Shown here in pieces: positions 11,352 to 20,925 of a stretch of 64,000 nt of DNA. How positions within the stretch are numbered: the first letter of the stretch is position 1; each line of letters begins with the position of its first letter. The notes below the pieces were generated by a model that was given only the letters and a program-made list of their open reading frames with translations, made no database searches and was not told the DNA's origin. Source of the DNA: Campanula takesimana (Eukaryota > Streptophyta > Magnoliopsida > Asterales > Campanulaceae). The stretch covers positions 248,001-312,000 of the forward strand of contig JAOWBW010000567.1 of NCBI GenBank assembly GCA_026119855.1, given 5' to 3'. The position numbers and the translations under genes are program-made.

Positions 11352-12587
11352 TCAAGAACACTTGATCTTGGTTGCTAGACCAAATTGTGAAACAAGTTTT
11401 CACAATCAATATGACTATATGGAATTTTTATTTGTGTATTACTTTGTTCTTCAATCAAAGGATATCTTGCAACAAAATAATCTCTCTCAAACTCTTTGGA
11501 GACTCACAAAAACATTGGGGAAGAGTGCTGGCCGAATTTGGCCTTTTATACACAAGTAGGACCTATTCCAAATAGGAAACTTATGTCAAAAACCGTCCAA
11601 AATTCGTTTCCTAATCAAATTAGGAATCTGCCCTCGACAGTACTGTGCGGCCGCCCAAAATCCACTGTGCGGTCGCAAAACTATCTGAAACAAACTGGTA
11701 CAAAACTGATCTAAGTGTGCGGCCGCCCAGTCCATACCGTGCGGTCACCCACTTCCCCAGATTTCCAGAATTTCCAAAATTCCAATATAGTCCTTTTAAA
11801 GATTCGTTCTCTTGTGTGTGACCCTCTAGGATTATACTAAGTTGGCAATGGGTTCAAACATGAAACCATAAGATATGATTAGGTTCTAGCAAACCGTCAT
11901 ACCTACCCAAATAGTATAACTAGGTACAAGTTCGCATTCCTTTAGAATATGTCATAATCCCTTTGTCCACGATGTCATTGAACACAAGTCATGGTCAACA
12001 AGTCAAATTGTTTTGTTCAATACTTTCTCGATTCTGAATATGTTGATAATCCAAATGACATTGATCTAATCAATTCATTTGAGTTCGGCCGAACATTTCC
12101 ATCAACATTATTCCTACGAGAGGCCCAAGCTTGACATCTCTCCAAAGAGGGACAAATCCATTTAGCTTATTATTCTTCGCTACGTGAATCCGATTATGGC
12201 AATCATACCCTTTATAACTACCAGGTTAAAGGTAGCGTTTGAATATGTCAAACATAATGTTCATCAAGTGGAAGACTATAATAACTTCATGTTCTAAGGA
12301 TTCAAATGACAAAACTAATATGAGACATATGTTCGACATAGACCATGACATAAATCTCATACAGCGGGTCATGTCCAGTACCTTGTTCCAAACAAGTACC
12401 CATAAATCTAACATGATCATCCCATGATCATTTAGCCTTTATACTAGTGCTTAACAAGTACTAGGGACGGAGATTATTATAAGTAAACATGAACAACAAT
12501 AATAATCAAAACAATTTCTTTATTGATATGAAATAAATGATAACAATTACAACGTTTATTAAACGTTCTTAGGGCACCACTACCAAC
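11352..12587 (-). repeat. Copia-1 5' LTR, part homologous to the 3' LTR
   Basis: It matches 2448-3389 closely from ATCAAGAACACTTGATCTTG onward. It keeps about 280 bp that the left LTR has lost. It ends at CCAAC against Tat-D sequence. Confidence 0.8.
11541..11750 (-). promoter_or_regulatory. Copia-1 LTR promoter with two 22-bp-spaced motif pairs
   Basis: On the minus strand TATAAAAGGC lies at 11541-11550. Upstream of it GTGCGG-type motifs start at 11645, 11667, 11717 and 11739, giving two pairs each spaced 22 bp. The copies share GTGCGGYCGC or a close variant. Confidence 0.6.
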
Positions 12588-12898
12588 TCGGGAGGCGCGC
12601 ACGTTAGACAAAGAGGGGCAGAAGCGCCCGAATCTGGGTAAAACCTGCAAATTCATGGGTTCAAGGGACTGTCTTGACCCTATATAATAAAACTTTCCCC
12701 TGCAGTAATTGTTAGCACAGAAACATGAAATGGAAGGACAAGAAGGAAGGCGGGCGATTCTGGTAATTGGGGTCGGACGCGCGCGCTTTAGGCCAAGAAG
12801 GCTAGAGGCGCGCGCTTCCAACCCTTTTTACCAGAATGCCCAGAAAACAGAATAAAAGAAAACCAAAAGCAGAAACGCAAGTTTAACCCTCTAAGTAG
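12588..12898 (-). other. Tat-D leader, proximal part
   Basis: It follows the Tat-D primer site on the minus strand and is cut by the copia boundary. It contains GC motifs GGAGGCGCGC (12591) and GAAGCGCCCG (12621), and a second pair GCGCGCGCTT at 12779 and 12808. These are spaced 30 and 29 bp. No coding potential is convincing. Confidence 0.6.
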
Positions 12899-12917
12899 TC
12901 CCCAGCAGAGTTACCAC
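12899..12917 (-). other. Primer binding site of Tat-D
   Basis: On the minus strand it reads TGGTAACTCTGCTGGGGA, one base after the CA end of the LTR. It differs from the Tat-A site only where CG has become TA. Sites of this form in Tat/Ogre elements are reported to pair with a tRNA-Arg. Confidence 0.8.
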
Positions 12918-14158
12918 TGTAGATACCCCAGAAAAACCACAACTTGGCTAGAACGGTAAATTATCCTAGGATGTCTAATTGATTTTAATTTGTAGAGTCG
13001 CCACCTATGTTATTAAGGAAACATAAGAAAAACCTAAATGAATAGCCTAAATTTATATACAAAACCAAAGATTCGGGAAAAGAAGGGTTCGGGGGTTAGG
13101 TGACAGAGTGGGAAGTACTTAAACACCCACTCCGCCCGGCTTAAGACGGTCTTGCTACTATTGGTGTTCTAATGCTAAATGTCCTTCAATTAATTAATAT
13201 TAAAATGTGCTAACAATTACATAGTAAAGGGGAATTGAAAAGGGAAATAAAAGAGAATTATTTTATATATTAATTTATGCTAAAGATTACATTAAGAGAA
13301 GAAGAGTGAATTAAACTAGAGTTTAGAATGTAGGGAGATAACTTTAACCAACTTTAATGTAATAAAGTGATCTTTAGGTCATGTCCCATTGATGGGGATT
13401 GCATACATTGACTAGATAAATAAAATAGAAGAAAAAGAATAAAGTACCTTTAGAAAAGAAGAACCTCAAACTTTAACTTGGAGATGGAGTTGTTGTAGAG
13501 AAATTGTTGATTAGAAATTTGTGTAGAGTTTTGTTGCTAAAACTCTTGTTGGGAGAATTTGTGTATAGTAAAAGTGTAGAGAGAATTTTAGGTCCAAGAA
13601 CTTGTGTATAGTTTTTGTAGAGAAGAGAAGTTGGGTCCTTTTCTAAGGCAAAAAGAGGAGGTTTTTATAGGTGAAAAAGGGAGGAAAAGATGGCTTTTCA
13701 ACCAATAAGAAAATAAAGAAAATAAATAATAAAGAGAAAAATCAAATAATAATGAAAAGAAATATTTTGTTTTAAAGAAATGGCTAAGAATATGGGATTG
13801 GGATTTATAGAACAAAAGGGTTTACTGCTAGAATAAAACATGTGATGAAAATGTTGTTTTTGACTCTAAAAAATGGAGGGAAAAGGCTGCAATCCGTAAC
13901 AGTCAATATGGGAGGCACGCAGGTCCGGCCTGTTAGGTCAAACGCGCGCGCGGCACATGGCTATTACGGGAGGCGCCCGCGCCTAAAAATTATAGAATGA
14001 CAGAAATGACTCTAAAGTTAACTCTGTTATTCAGTTTAGTTCAAAACTAACGGAATCAGTTAGAAACTTAACAGAAGTAACAGAAATTAACGAAAATAAG
14101 TTAAATAAAAATACTATGTATGCAATCGGGGTGAGAGGTCCAAGGCGGGGTATCTACA
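12918..14158 (-). repeat. Tat-D 5' LTR (1241 bp)
   Basis: On the minus strand it starts TGTAGATACCCC at 14158 and ends GGGGTATCTACA at 12918, a 12-bp terminal inverted repeat. A primer site follows at once. It carries the phrase CCTAACCCCCGAACCC and GGTGGCGACTC common to the Tat LTRs here. It splits the second RNase H of Tat-G, so it inserted into Tat-G; the other end and the partner duplication are outside the window. Confidence 0.85.
13662..13985 (-). promoter_or_regulatory. Tat-D LTR promoter region with GC motifs
   Basis: TATAAAAA lies on the minus strand at 13662-13669. Upstream are three GC-rich motif copies near 13911 (GGAGGCACGC), 13941 (CGCGCGCGCGG) and 13969 (GGAGGCGCCCGCGCC), spaced about 29 bp. 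Confidence 0.5.
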
Positions 14159-16841
14159 ATAAGAAGCACAGAGTCACCGAATACTTCTAGATCTGTGACA
14201 TATCTTTCTAAGGCCGCTTCTAGCCCCGCTATATATGCCTCATATTCAGCAATGTTGTTGGTAGCTTCGAATTCGAGACGGGTTGCAATCAGAGTGTAGA
14301 TGTCTTTTAGATCGACAAGCAACATTCCTATCCTATAACCATGCTTATTGGCGGCGCCATCGAAAAAATGTTGTCACTTATTTTCCTCGCTTGTAGTGCA
14401 AATTAAGTCCTCGTCGGGAAATTGTAATTCTTCCCCCTTCACTTCGTCACACGGAAATTCAGCAAGCTGATCACTGAACACTTTCCGCCATCGAAAAAAA
14501 GTTGCCACATATTTTCCTCGATTGTAGTAAAAATTAAGTCCTCGTTAGGAAATTGTAAGTCCTCCCCCTTCACTTCGTCACACGGAAATTCAGCAAGCTG
14601 ATCACTGAACACTTTCCCCCTGATGGATTTGAGTGTGACATAAGTGATATCATAGCCGGTGAGCATGAAGTACCACTTGGTTATCCTTGTTGATATGAAA
14701 GGTTTCTCAAAGATGTAGCGGAGCGGGTCCACTTTTGCTACTAGCTTGATCGGAAAGGCTTCCATGTAATGTTTGAGCTTTTGAGTGACCAAAACCAATG
14801 CTGCACATGACTTCTCTAAGACAGAGTAGTTCTTTTCGCCTCCTTGAAATCGACGACTGATAAAATAAATGGAATTCTCCTTTGTGGAGTCTCGTTGCTC
14901 TTGTGCTAGCATAGCCCCTAGGGCTTCATCATTCACTGTGAGATAGAGCAAGAGAGGATTCTCCTTGTGTGGTGGAACCAGAACTGGAGGGCATGTCAAG
15001 TAATGCTTCACTTGGTTGAAGGCTTCTTGGCAAGCATCGGTCCATTCTAGAGCCACATTCTTCTTGAGTAGCATAAAGATTGGCCCACACATGGAAGTAA
15101 GCTTGTGCACGAACCGACTGATGTACTGAAGTTTGCCCATGAAACCTTTGATTTCTTTCTGTGTCTTTAGAGGAGGCATGTCAATGATTGCCATGATTTT
15201 TTGAGGGATCTGCTTCAATTCCCCTCTCGGTGACCATGTAGCCAAGAACTTTGCCTCGGATAACCCCGAAAGTGCACTTTGTGGGATTGAGCCTCATCTT
15301 GTGTTGTCAAAGCCTTTTGAAGAACTTGCAGAGGTCGATCAAGTGTTGACCGTCGGTTCCCTTTGAATGGATGATCATGTCGTCCACATAGACCTCAATT
15401 TCTTTGTGAATCATGTCGTGGAATAAGTCTATCATAGCCCTTTGATAAGTAGCCCCAGCGTTCCTCAACCTAAATGGCATGACTGTGTAGCAAAAGGTGC
15501 CCCATGGTGTTGTGAAAGCAGTCTTGTGTTGATCCTCCTCGGACATGAGAATCTGATTATACCCGGTGAAACCATCCACAAATGAGCGGACCTCGTAGGC
15601 GGCAGTGGAGTCGACTAGCATGTCGATGTTGGGTAGTGCAAAAATCATCCTTTAGAGAAGCTTTGTTCAAATCCCAGAAATCCACACAAACACAGACCTT
15701 GCCGATAGCCTTTCTGACTGTCACAACATTTGTAAGCCACGTTGGATACTCAACAACTTTGATGAAGCCCACACTGAGAAGCTTTTATATCTCTTCTTTG
15801 ACTTATAGAGACCATTCTGGTTTGATTTTTCTGAGTTTCTGCTTGACTGGTTTAGCGTCGTCTCTGATGGAATTCTGTGCTTAGCGCCCTTTCTGTCTAA
15901 ACCCGGCATGTCTTTGTATGACCATGCGAAATCATCCACGAAGTCTGAGCAGTGCAGTCAATCTTTCTTTCTTTTCCCCTTTAAAGAAGCTTCTGATCTT
16001 GGTTTCTTTCGACTCCTCATCGGTACCCAGATTAACAACATGCAATTCTTCATCAACCCCTGGACCATTTTCACCACGACTACGGACCTGTTGAGCTAGT
16101 TCATTTAAGTATGTTTCATTTTCGTGGTCTATTTCATCATTGTTTGAATCGTTATTAACTAGTTCATTAAATTCACTATTAGTTAATTCTTCATTTATGA
16201 TGTTTGCAATCTCGGGGTACTCAGAAAGATCAAATTTTTCATTAGCAAAGAAAGGAAACACACGCTCGGCTATTTCCTCCATATCCTCTTGGGTGAGGAC
16301 GTCGGAAACACTCTCGGACTCGAAAGTGAATGTTAATAAGTCCTCCTTTGTAACCTTACGCGGAATACAACCCATTTTCTCGATCAGGAATTCTTCGGAT
16401 ACCACGGGTCCCTTCGTTGAATACCAGTTGTTGATCGGCTCGGAACTCGGCATGATCTCATAAAGAGGTCCACTTCCTTTGTCGGTGTCATAGGAGATGG
16501 CATTTATTTGGCACTCATCCATGTGGAAAGTTCCTCGAACATGGAGGCTAGATCAGTCAATTCCTCCCCCACAGCAATCTCTATCTTAGACTCTATCGTC
16601 ACTTTCTTCCCCCACCATTCACGGGGTGACATTGGAGTTGGTTCATCTTCGTGTTTCTGTATCTCACAATCGGAAAAGATTTTGAGACCGGGCTTTCTGA
16701 TGCCCTTGCTATTAACCCATGGCTCGGGAAAGATTATGTACGGGACATCTTCCCCTTGGCGAACAAAGTAGCCATTAAAAGTCTTGCGGTAAGGCCTCAA
16801 TTTGGGAATTTCTTAGTAACGGCCTTCTCTGCGATCTCGGG
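14159..16841 (-). pseudogene. pol: Tat-G pol (linker, RT, RNase H), heavily frameshifted
   Basis: This is the Ty3/gypsy Tat polymerase. Reading down from 16841 I see the linker block RPYRKTFNGYFVRQGEDVPY, an acidic linker (EIDHENETYLNE), FAWSYKDMPGL, RT (VVEYPTWLTNVVTV, VCVDFWDLNKA, TPWGTFCYTVMPF, then VYVDDMIIHSK), the gypsy RNase H (YLTVNDEALGAMLAQEQ) and the start of the second RNase H (LEFEATNNIAEYEAYIAGLE). At least five frame changes separate these blocks, near 16515, 15930, 15770, 15650 and 15290. A 133-bp tandem duplication sits in the second RNase H. At 14158 the Tat-D LTR interrupts it and at 16842 the Tat-E LTR does. Its gag and integrase are not in the window. Confidence 0.9.
14356..14621 (-). 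repeat. 133-bp tandem duplication in Tat-G RNase H
   Basis: Two units beginning GCCATCGAAAAAA (14356 and 14489) run to ATCACTGAACACTTTCC. They differ by several scattered bases. The duplication repeats the codons just before and into the second RNase H. Confidence 0.85.
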
Positions 16842-17581
16842 TGTTAGTACCCAACCTGAAAATGAGTTATTTGGCACTCCAGAGCTCACAGGGACCTCCC
16901 AAGTATTTACAAGATGCGCAGACTAATCCGGAAATTCCCGAAAGGCCCAGATAAGAAGATATTCTTGACTGATCGAATGAGGGATCGAAGATAGACGTTA
17001 TCTATCTTTTCTCCAGAAGGTCCGGCGAATCCACGCGCAAGATTCGACTTCGTTCTTGTCAAGATTGGTAAGGATTCTATATGTTTTCTTAGTTTAGATC
17101 TGATTTATGCTAGTTTCATTATGTTTATACACCTATATTCATATGATCCATACCGTGTTCTTCATGTTCTTACTAGAATTCATATTTTGCTCTATGACTA
17201 GGGTAACGATCTTCATGTTTATGTGTTATCTCATACATGTTCATGATGTTCTTATAATTATGCTAGATTTGCGGCTTACCACGCGTAACGTGTTAGATCT
17301 AATGTTTTAATCCCCGTTCATATGCATAGCCGATGATGATCTCCAAGATCTAGGAACTACTTCTAAACCCTTAACTTTAGGTAAATATTCCCATGATCAA
17401 TAACTCTCCTATGATGAATATGATGACTACACATTGATCTTATCAATGGTATAATCATTATTCTAGGATGTGATCATCTTGCATGATTCTTACTCCTCCC
17501 CTTTCATTATGCATGTTCCCTCTTCTTCTCTCTATTCCGATTATGTGCGAACTACGTCGACCTGACCTTCTCAAATGAGAG
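16842..17581 (+). repeat. Tat-E 5' LTR, 5' part
   Basis: It begins TGTTAGTACCCAACCTGAAA, as does the 3' LTR at 43262. The target-side 5 bp are TCGGG (16837-16841). Relative to the 3' LTR it lacks about 210 bp (counterpart of 43441-43651), which contained the paired GC motif and TATA box. At 17581 it is cut by Tat-A within a CTACG-type motif. The rest of this LTR is not found after Tat-A. Confidence 0.85.
17549..17581 (+). other. CTACG-type motif, interrupted by Tat-A
   Basis: GAACTACG, then GACCTGA and the first arm of the inner hairpin (CTCAAATGAGAG) are present. The closing CGTAG arm is lost because Tat-A inserted after GAGAG. The uninterrupted counterpart is at 62217-62257. Confidence 0.7.
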
Positions 17582-18588
17582 TGTAGACACCCCATTTTGG
17601 ACGTTCATTCATAATCACACTACTTCTGTGTCTCGCCTTTGATTTGGGTCGAAACTCATTAAGTTGGACATGTTTCGTTATGTTTCTGACTGACTCCGTT
17701 AGTCAGGGGCCAAAATGAACATTAAAACTACTGTAGAGGGAAAAAAGTGAATTCCATCACTGAGATGCCTCGTACGAGACATTGATGTCTCGTACGAGAC
17801 ATCCCCCTTGACAGTCGGGTTTTGGTCAGTTTCCTTGTTGATCTTGACCCCTTTTCTTGGCAAACACTTAAGCAATCCGGGAAAACCTAATGGACGATCC
17901 TAGAGTCCAAAAATACCTCTGTGGGAATCAAGTCTTGGATTCCCCTCACAACTTACCTTCTTGGTCAAAACCCTAGGTCCATAACTCCTATAAATATAGA
18001 GGTTCTTGAACCAAAAAGGGGCTAGAATCCTCATTCACCCAAAAACCACCCCAAATCTGATCAAAGAGGTCCCCATAATCAGTCCCTCTTCCTCACCCAC
18101 GAAATCTAAGCCTCTACAACACTATTCAAGTCAAGCTCATTGGATCATCAAGGCCTTTAGTCAAGGCCATCCATAGGATTCTTGAAGAACGCTTAGGTAA
18201 AACTCTTTGTTTTCTACCTTCTCATCTCCTTCTTTGTCTTTGAAGTAGTGTGATTCCATCAAAGGATTAGCCTAGAGCCTCTTCAATCCATGGAGATGGT
18301 CTCGAAGCACATGATCCAACATCCCAAATAAATAAGCAATTATCTATTTGTTCGTTTTCCTTTTGCGTACACTTTGCATGATTTTGAAACAATGATGATG
18401 ATTTCTTAGCAGGACCAATCCTAGATTGGGTGAATTGGGTGCTCCTTGACCTTCCCAATTCGTAACTTAACCCCCGAATCCAGATATCTCGGTCCGTGTT
18501 CTGACAACAACATGGTGGCGACTCTCAAAACAATCAAAAAAGTAAATCGAAGGACGAAAACCGCCCCGAAGAAACCCGCGCGCAAACA
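17582..18588 (+). repeat. Tat-A 5' LTR (1007 bp)
   Basis: It starts TGTAGACACCCC and ends GCGCAAACA, one base before the primer site. TATAAATA is at 17989-17996. A palindrome pair is at 17764-17803. The conserved phrase AACCCCCGAATCC and a GGTGGCGACTC phrase precede the end. Confidence 0.88.
17764..17996 (+). promoter_or_regulatory. Tat-A LTR promoter: palindrome pair 1 and TATA box
   Basis: GATGCCTCGTACGAGACATT and GATGTCTCGTACGAGACATC have CGTACG centres at 17771 and 17791, 20 bp apart. The TATA box follows at 17989. GTAC is the core recognised by plant SBP-box proteins; binding here is only a hypothesis. Confidence 0.6.
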
Positions 18589-18589
18589 G

Positions 18590-18607
18590 TGGCGACTCTG
18601 CTGGGGA
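18590..18607 (+). other. Primer binding site of Tat-A
   Basis: TGGCGACTCTGCTGGGGA lies one base after the LTR end. It is the usual Tat/Ogre form, reported to pair with a tRNA-Arg. Confidence 0.85.
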
Positions 18608-18697
18608 AGATCATAGTAAGTGGGTTAGACTTGCGTCGAAAGAAATCATCATTGTTTCAAAATTCTGCATTCTGTACTGAATCTGTTCCCAGACTGA

Positions 18698-18740
18698 GAT
18701 GCCTCATATGAGGGATCACTTGTCTCGTACGAAACATCTC
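18698..18740. promoter_or_regulatory. Tat-A palindrome pair 2 (one arm degenerate)
   Basis: GATGCCTCATATGAGGGATC and TGTCTCGTACGAAACATC have centres at 18705 and 18726, 21 bp apart. The first copy has a changed core (CATATG) that is still palindromic. Confidence 0.6.
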
Positions 18741-18899
18741 ACTTCTATTCGGCTGGTCTGACTCCCTGGTTTGAAAAAGGATTTTCGTTCAGTTCAAACA
18801 CGCACACAGGGTTTCAGATCCGCACTCCCCTCTGTTTCTGAGTCTTAGGACCTCCCTAATTGTTTTATTCCTTGCTTTACATGCGTTTGCTTTATGTGT

Positions 18900-18941
18900 G
18901 AACTATGATGGCCTGAGTTCCTCCACAAGCGGCAAACGTAG
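18900..18941 (+). other. Degenerate CTACG-type motif in Tat-A leader
   Basis: GAACTATGATGGCCTGAG begins it and AACGTAGGCAGCC closes it. The outer arm has one mismatch (CTATG against CGTAG, still a G-T pair in RNA). Confidence 0.55.
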
Positions 18942-19736
18942 GCAGCCACTTGGCCCAGCCATTGCATGTTTTTGTTTTACCTTTCAAAAAAAAACTTTCT
19001 ATTTTATCTTTGACACCTAGATCTTGACTCTCACATACGTGCACACATGTAGAATAATTTCACTACATACCCAATAAACCCGGGTCCCAATCGGAGGATG
19101 GATGTCGGTCAGCACCCCCATTTTAACGAATGGCCCTTTCCGGTCTCTCCAAAGATGGTGTACCCACTCCGTGACACGCTCCTAGACTGTGTTCATGGGG
19201 AGCCTTAGCCGTAAGCCCTGCATCAACCTCATGCATACATACTAGCTAATAATACACTCCTCGAGACCGGTCGGTTCGATTCTTAGGGTTGTTTTAATCT
19301 TTGCCCAAGATAACGCATCTTTACAATCTATAATCACCCATAAAATCCGAGCTTGTGTTTTCCTACTTTTACTATTCTATGCGGGATTGTGGATGCCATT
19401 TTGGCTTAGTTTCGACCGCACCGTTCAACATGTCCCTTTCGGTTGTCCCTTAAAATTCACAAGGTTTAATTGCATCAATGCGTTATTTAACAAAGTGAAA
19501 AACAACTACGGAATCACTTAGGTTTGGTTAATTTGAATGGTGGATTCCGATGAGAATATGGGACCCTTGCCGAATTGTCTGTTTGGGAGAGTGCAATACA
19601 GGTGAAAAATAAGGGGCTCATATTCTAGGGTGACAGAATCTACCGTTCCAGGATGAACTAGATAGTAACCTCTCAAAATTGATTAAATTCCATCCGACCA
19701 ATAGGATTAAAATCTGCAAATCTGACTGTCAGGTTA

Positions 19737-19776
19737 GATGTCTCGTACGAGACATCCATTGTCTCGTACGAGACAT
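19737..19776. promoter_or_regulatory. Tat-A palindrome pair 3
   Basis: GATGTCTCGTACGAGACATC (a perfect 20-bp palindrome) is followed by TTGTCTCGTACGAGACATC. The CGTACG centres at 19744 and 19765 are 21 bp apart. The pair lies about 160 bp before the gag remnant. Confidence 0.65.
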
Positions 19777-19916
19777 CTCTTCTTTTCTGTGAGTGTGTCG
19801 TGTTGGTCAGCCCTATTTCATAAAAGCCGACTTGTTGGGACCCCAGCCTAGATTTGACACAGTTTCTGCACTCTAGGTCTGTCCGATAAGCAAACTAGCT
19901 CCACGCTCCTGACACA

Positions 19917-20699
19917 ATGCCCGCCCGCACAGAAATGTCTCTCAGAGAAATCTCACAAAGTCTGCGCTTCAAGATGGAAGCCATCGGAGGTTGGAAAGAA
20001 GGCCTAACCAATGGAGAGGCCCCGAAAAACAATATCATACAAGGATTTCACTTCAGAACGCTCGACCATGCCTCTTATTATGCTCATGACCAAGTCAAAG
20101 AGCGTAACGAACAAAGCGAAAAAGATTGGGCTGAGATCTAGAAGATGATCGACTGCATTAAGCTTGAGATGTTACAAGCTGAATACAATGAAATGAGTAA
20201 ATGGTACAATGCCGCCATCGTGAGGGCTCAGAATTTGGAAGACAACCAAGAAAAGGTCATCAATGATGAGGTATGTAACTGCATCAGCCTACTTTATCAA
20301 GACCTAAAGAACCAAATGGAGGAGGAACATAATCATCACCTCAATGTCATGAGGGACCATTACGAAAGCATCAAGCAAAGCCTCCAACCTAAGCCACCGA
20401 GAGTCTACACAGATTTAAGTTAAATCCGACTTGGGAGAGTGTTCCGTGAGCTTGAGAGGGAAGGCAAGCTAGCACCTATGAAGGGGTACAAACCCAAATA
20501 TGAGGGGGCCGGAAGGGCCTTGCACCTGCATTGCTACTACCATCAGTGCCGCGGTCATCACACCGACAAATGCAACAACTTGAGGGATAAGATCCAAGAT
20601 CTCATCGACCAAGGCACCCTATAGATAATAGGCAATGGAATCGGCCTCGTGTTGAAGAATGAGGGGTCCAAACCACAAGCTCCTTTTCCATTACATTAG
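19917..20699 (+). pseudogene. gag: Tat-A gag remnant without the capsid core
   Basis: One frame runs from MPARTEMSLREISQSL to about 20699, interrupted by stops at 20139-20141, 20421-20423 and 20622-20624. It has a long alpha-helical, probably coiled-coil region (EMLQAEYNEMSKWYNAAIV) and a C-terminal zinc-knuckle-like block (CYYHQCRGHHTDKC) followed by LRDKIQDLIDQGTL. That block aligns with the Tat-C gag end (CWNLRHTLQDMIDDGLI). The retrotransposon-gag core seen in Tat-C and Tat-D is absent, so an internal deletion is likely. It could alternatively be a diverged non-autonomous gag. Confidence 0.75.
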
Positions 20700-20925
20700 T
20701 TATTAGCTTAATAGACTAGTTTTTACTTCATTTTCATAGATTAGACGTTTCTTTTCCTTTTAAATAAACTAGTTTTTTTTTTTACTCTTTAAGGGATCCT
20801 ACTCACCCAAGAAACATTATGGGTGAGAGCATGCCCTCCTATCAATTTTAATTTTTAGTAATAGTTAGTTTTTTTTTAAAATTTCTCACTTTTTTGTACT
20901 TTTTCAAAAGCAAAGTAGTGTAGAG

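Larger units (their letters stand above)
2196..12587 (-). mobile_element. Ty1/copia LTR retrotransposon (Copia-1), interrupted by a solo LTR
   Basis: The order on the minus strand is LTR, leader, gag, protease, integrase, reverse transcriptase, RNase H, polypurine tract, LTR, which is the copia order (integrase before RT). The left LTR has clean TGTTGG/CCAACA ends. The right boundary (CCAAC at 12587) lacks the last A. The flanks, CTGCC on the left and TCGGG on the right, do not form a target duplication. The two LTRs also differ in their U5 parts, so this copy has been rearranged or recombined. It sits inside the leader of Tat-D. Confidence 0.85.
18608..19916 (+). other. Tat-A leader, non-coding
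   Basis: This leader between PBS and gag holds two further palindrome pairs (18698 and 19737) and one degenerate CTACG-type motif (18900-18941). I see no conserved protein domain in it. Confidence 0.7.

Noticed and set aside
12588..16841. TCGGG at 12588 and at 16837 as one target duplication
   Set aside because: The two belong to boundaries of different elements (copia and Tat-E) on opposite strands; a 5-bp match is easily chance.
17764..19776. Palindrome pairs as a CRISPR-like array
   Set aside because: The pairs are hundreds of bases to kilobases apart, have no equal spacers, and sit in a plant retrotransposon.
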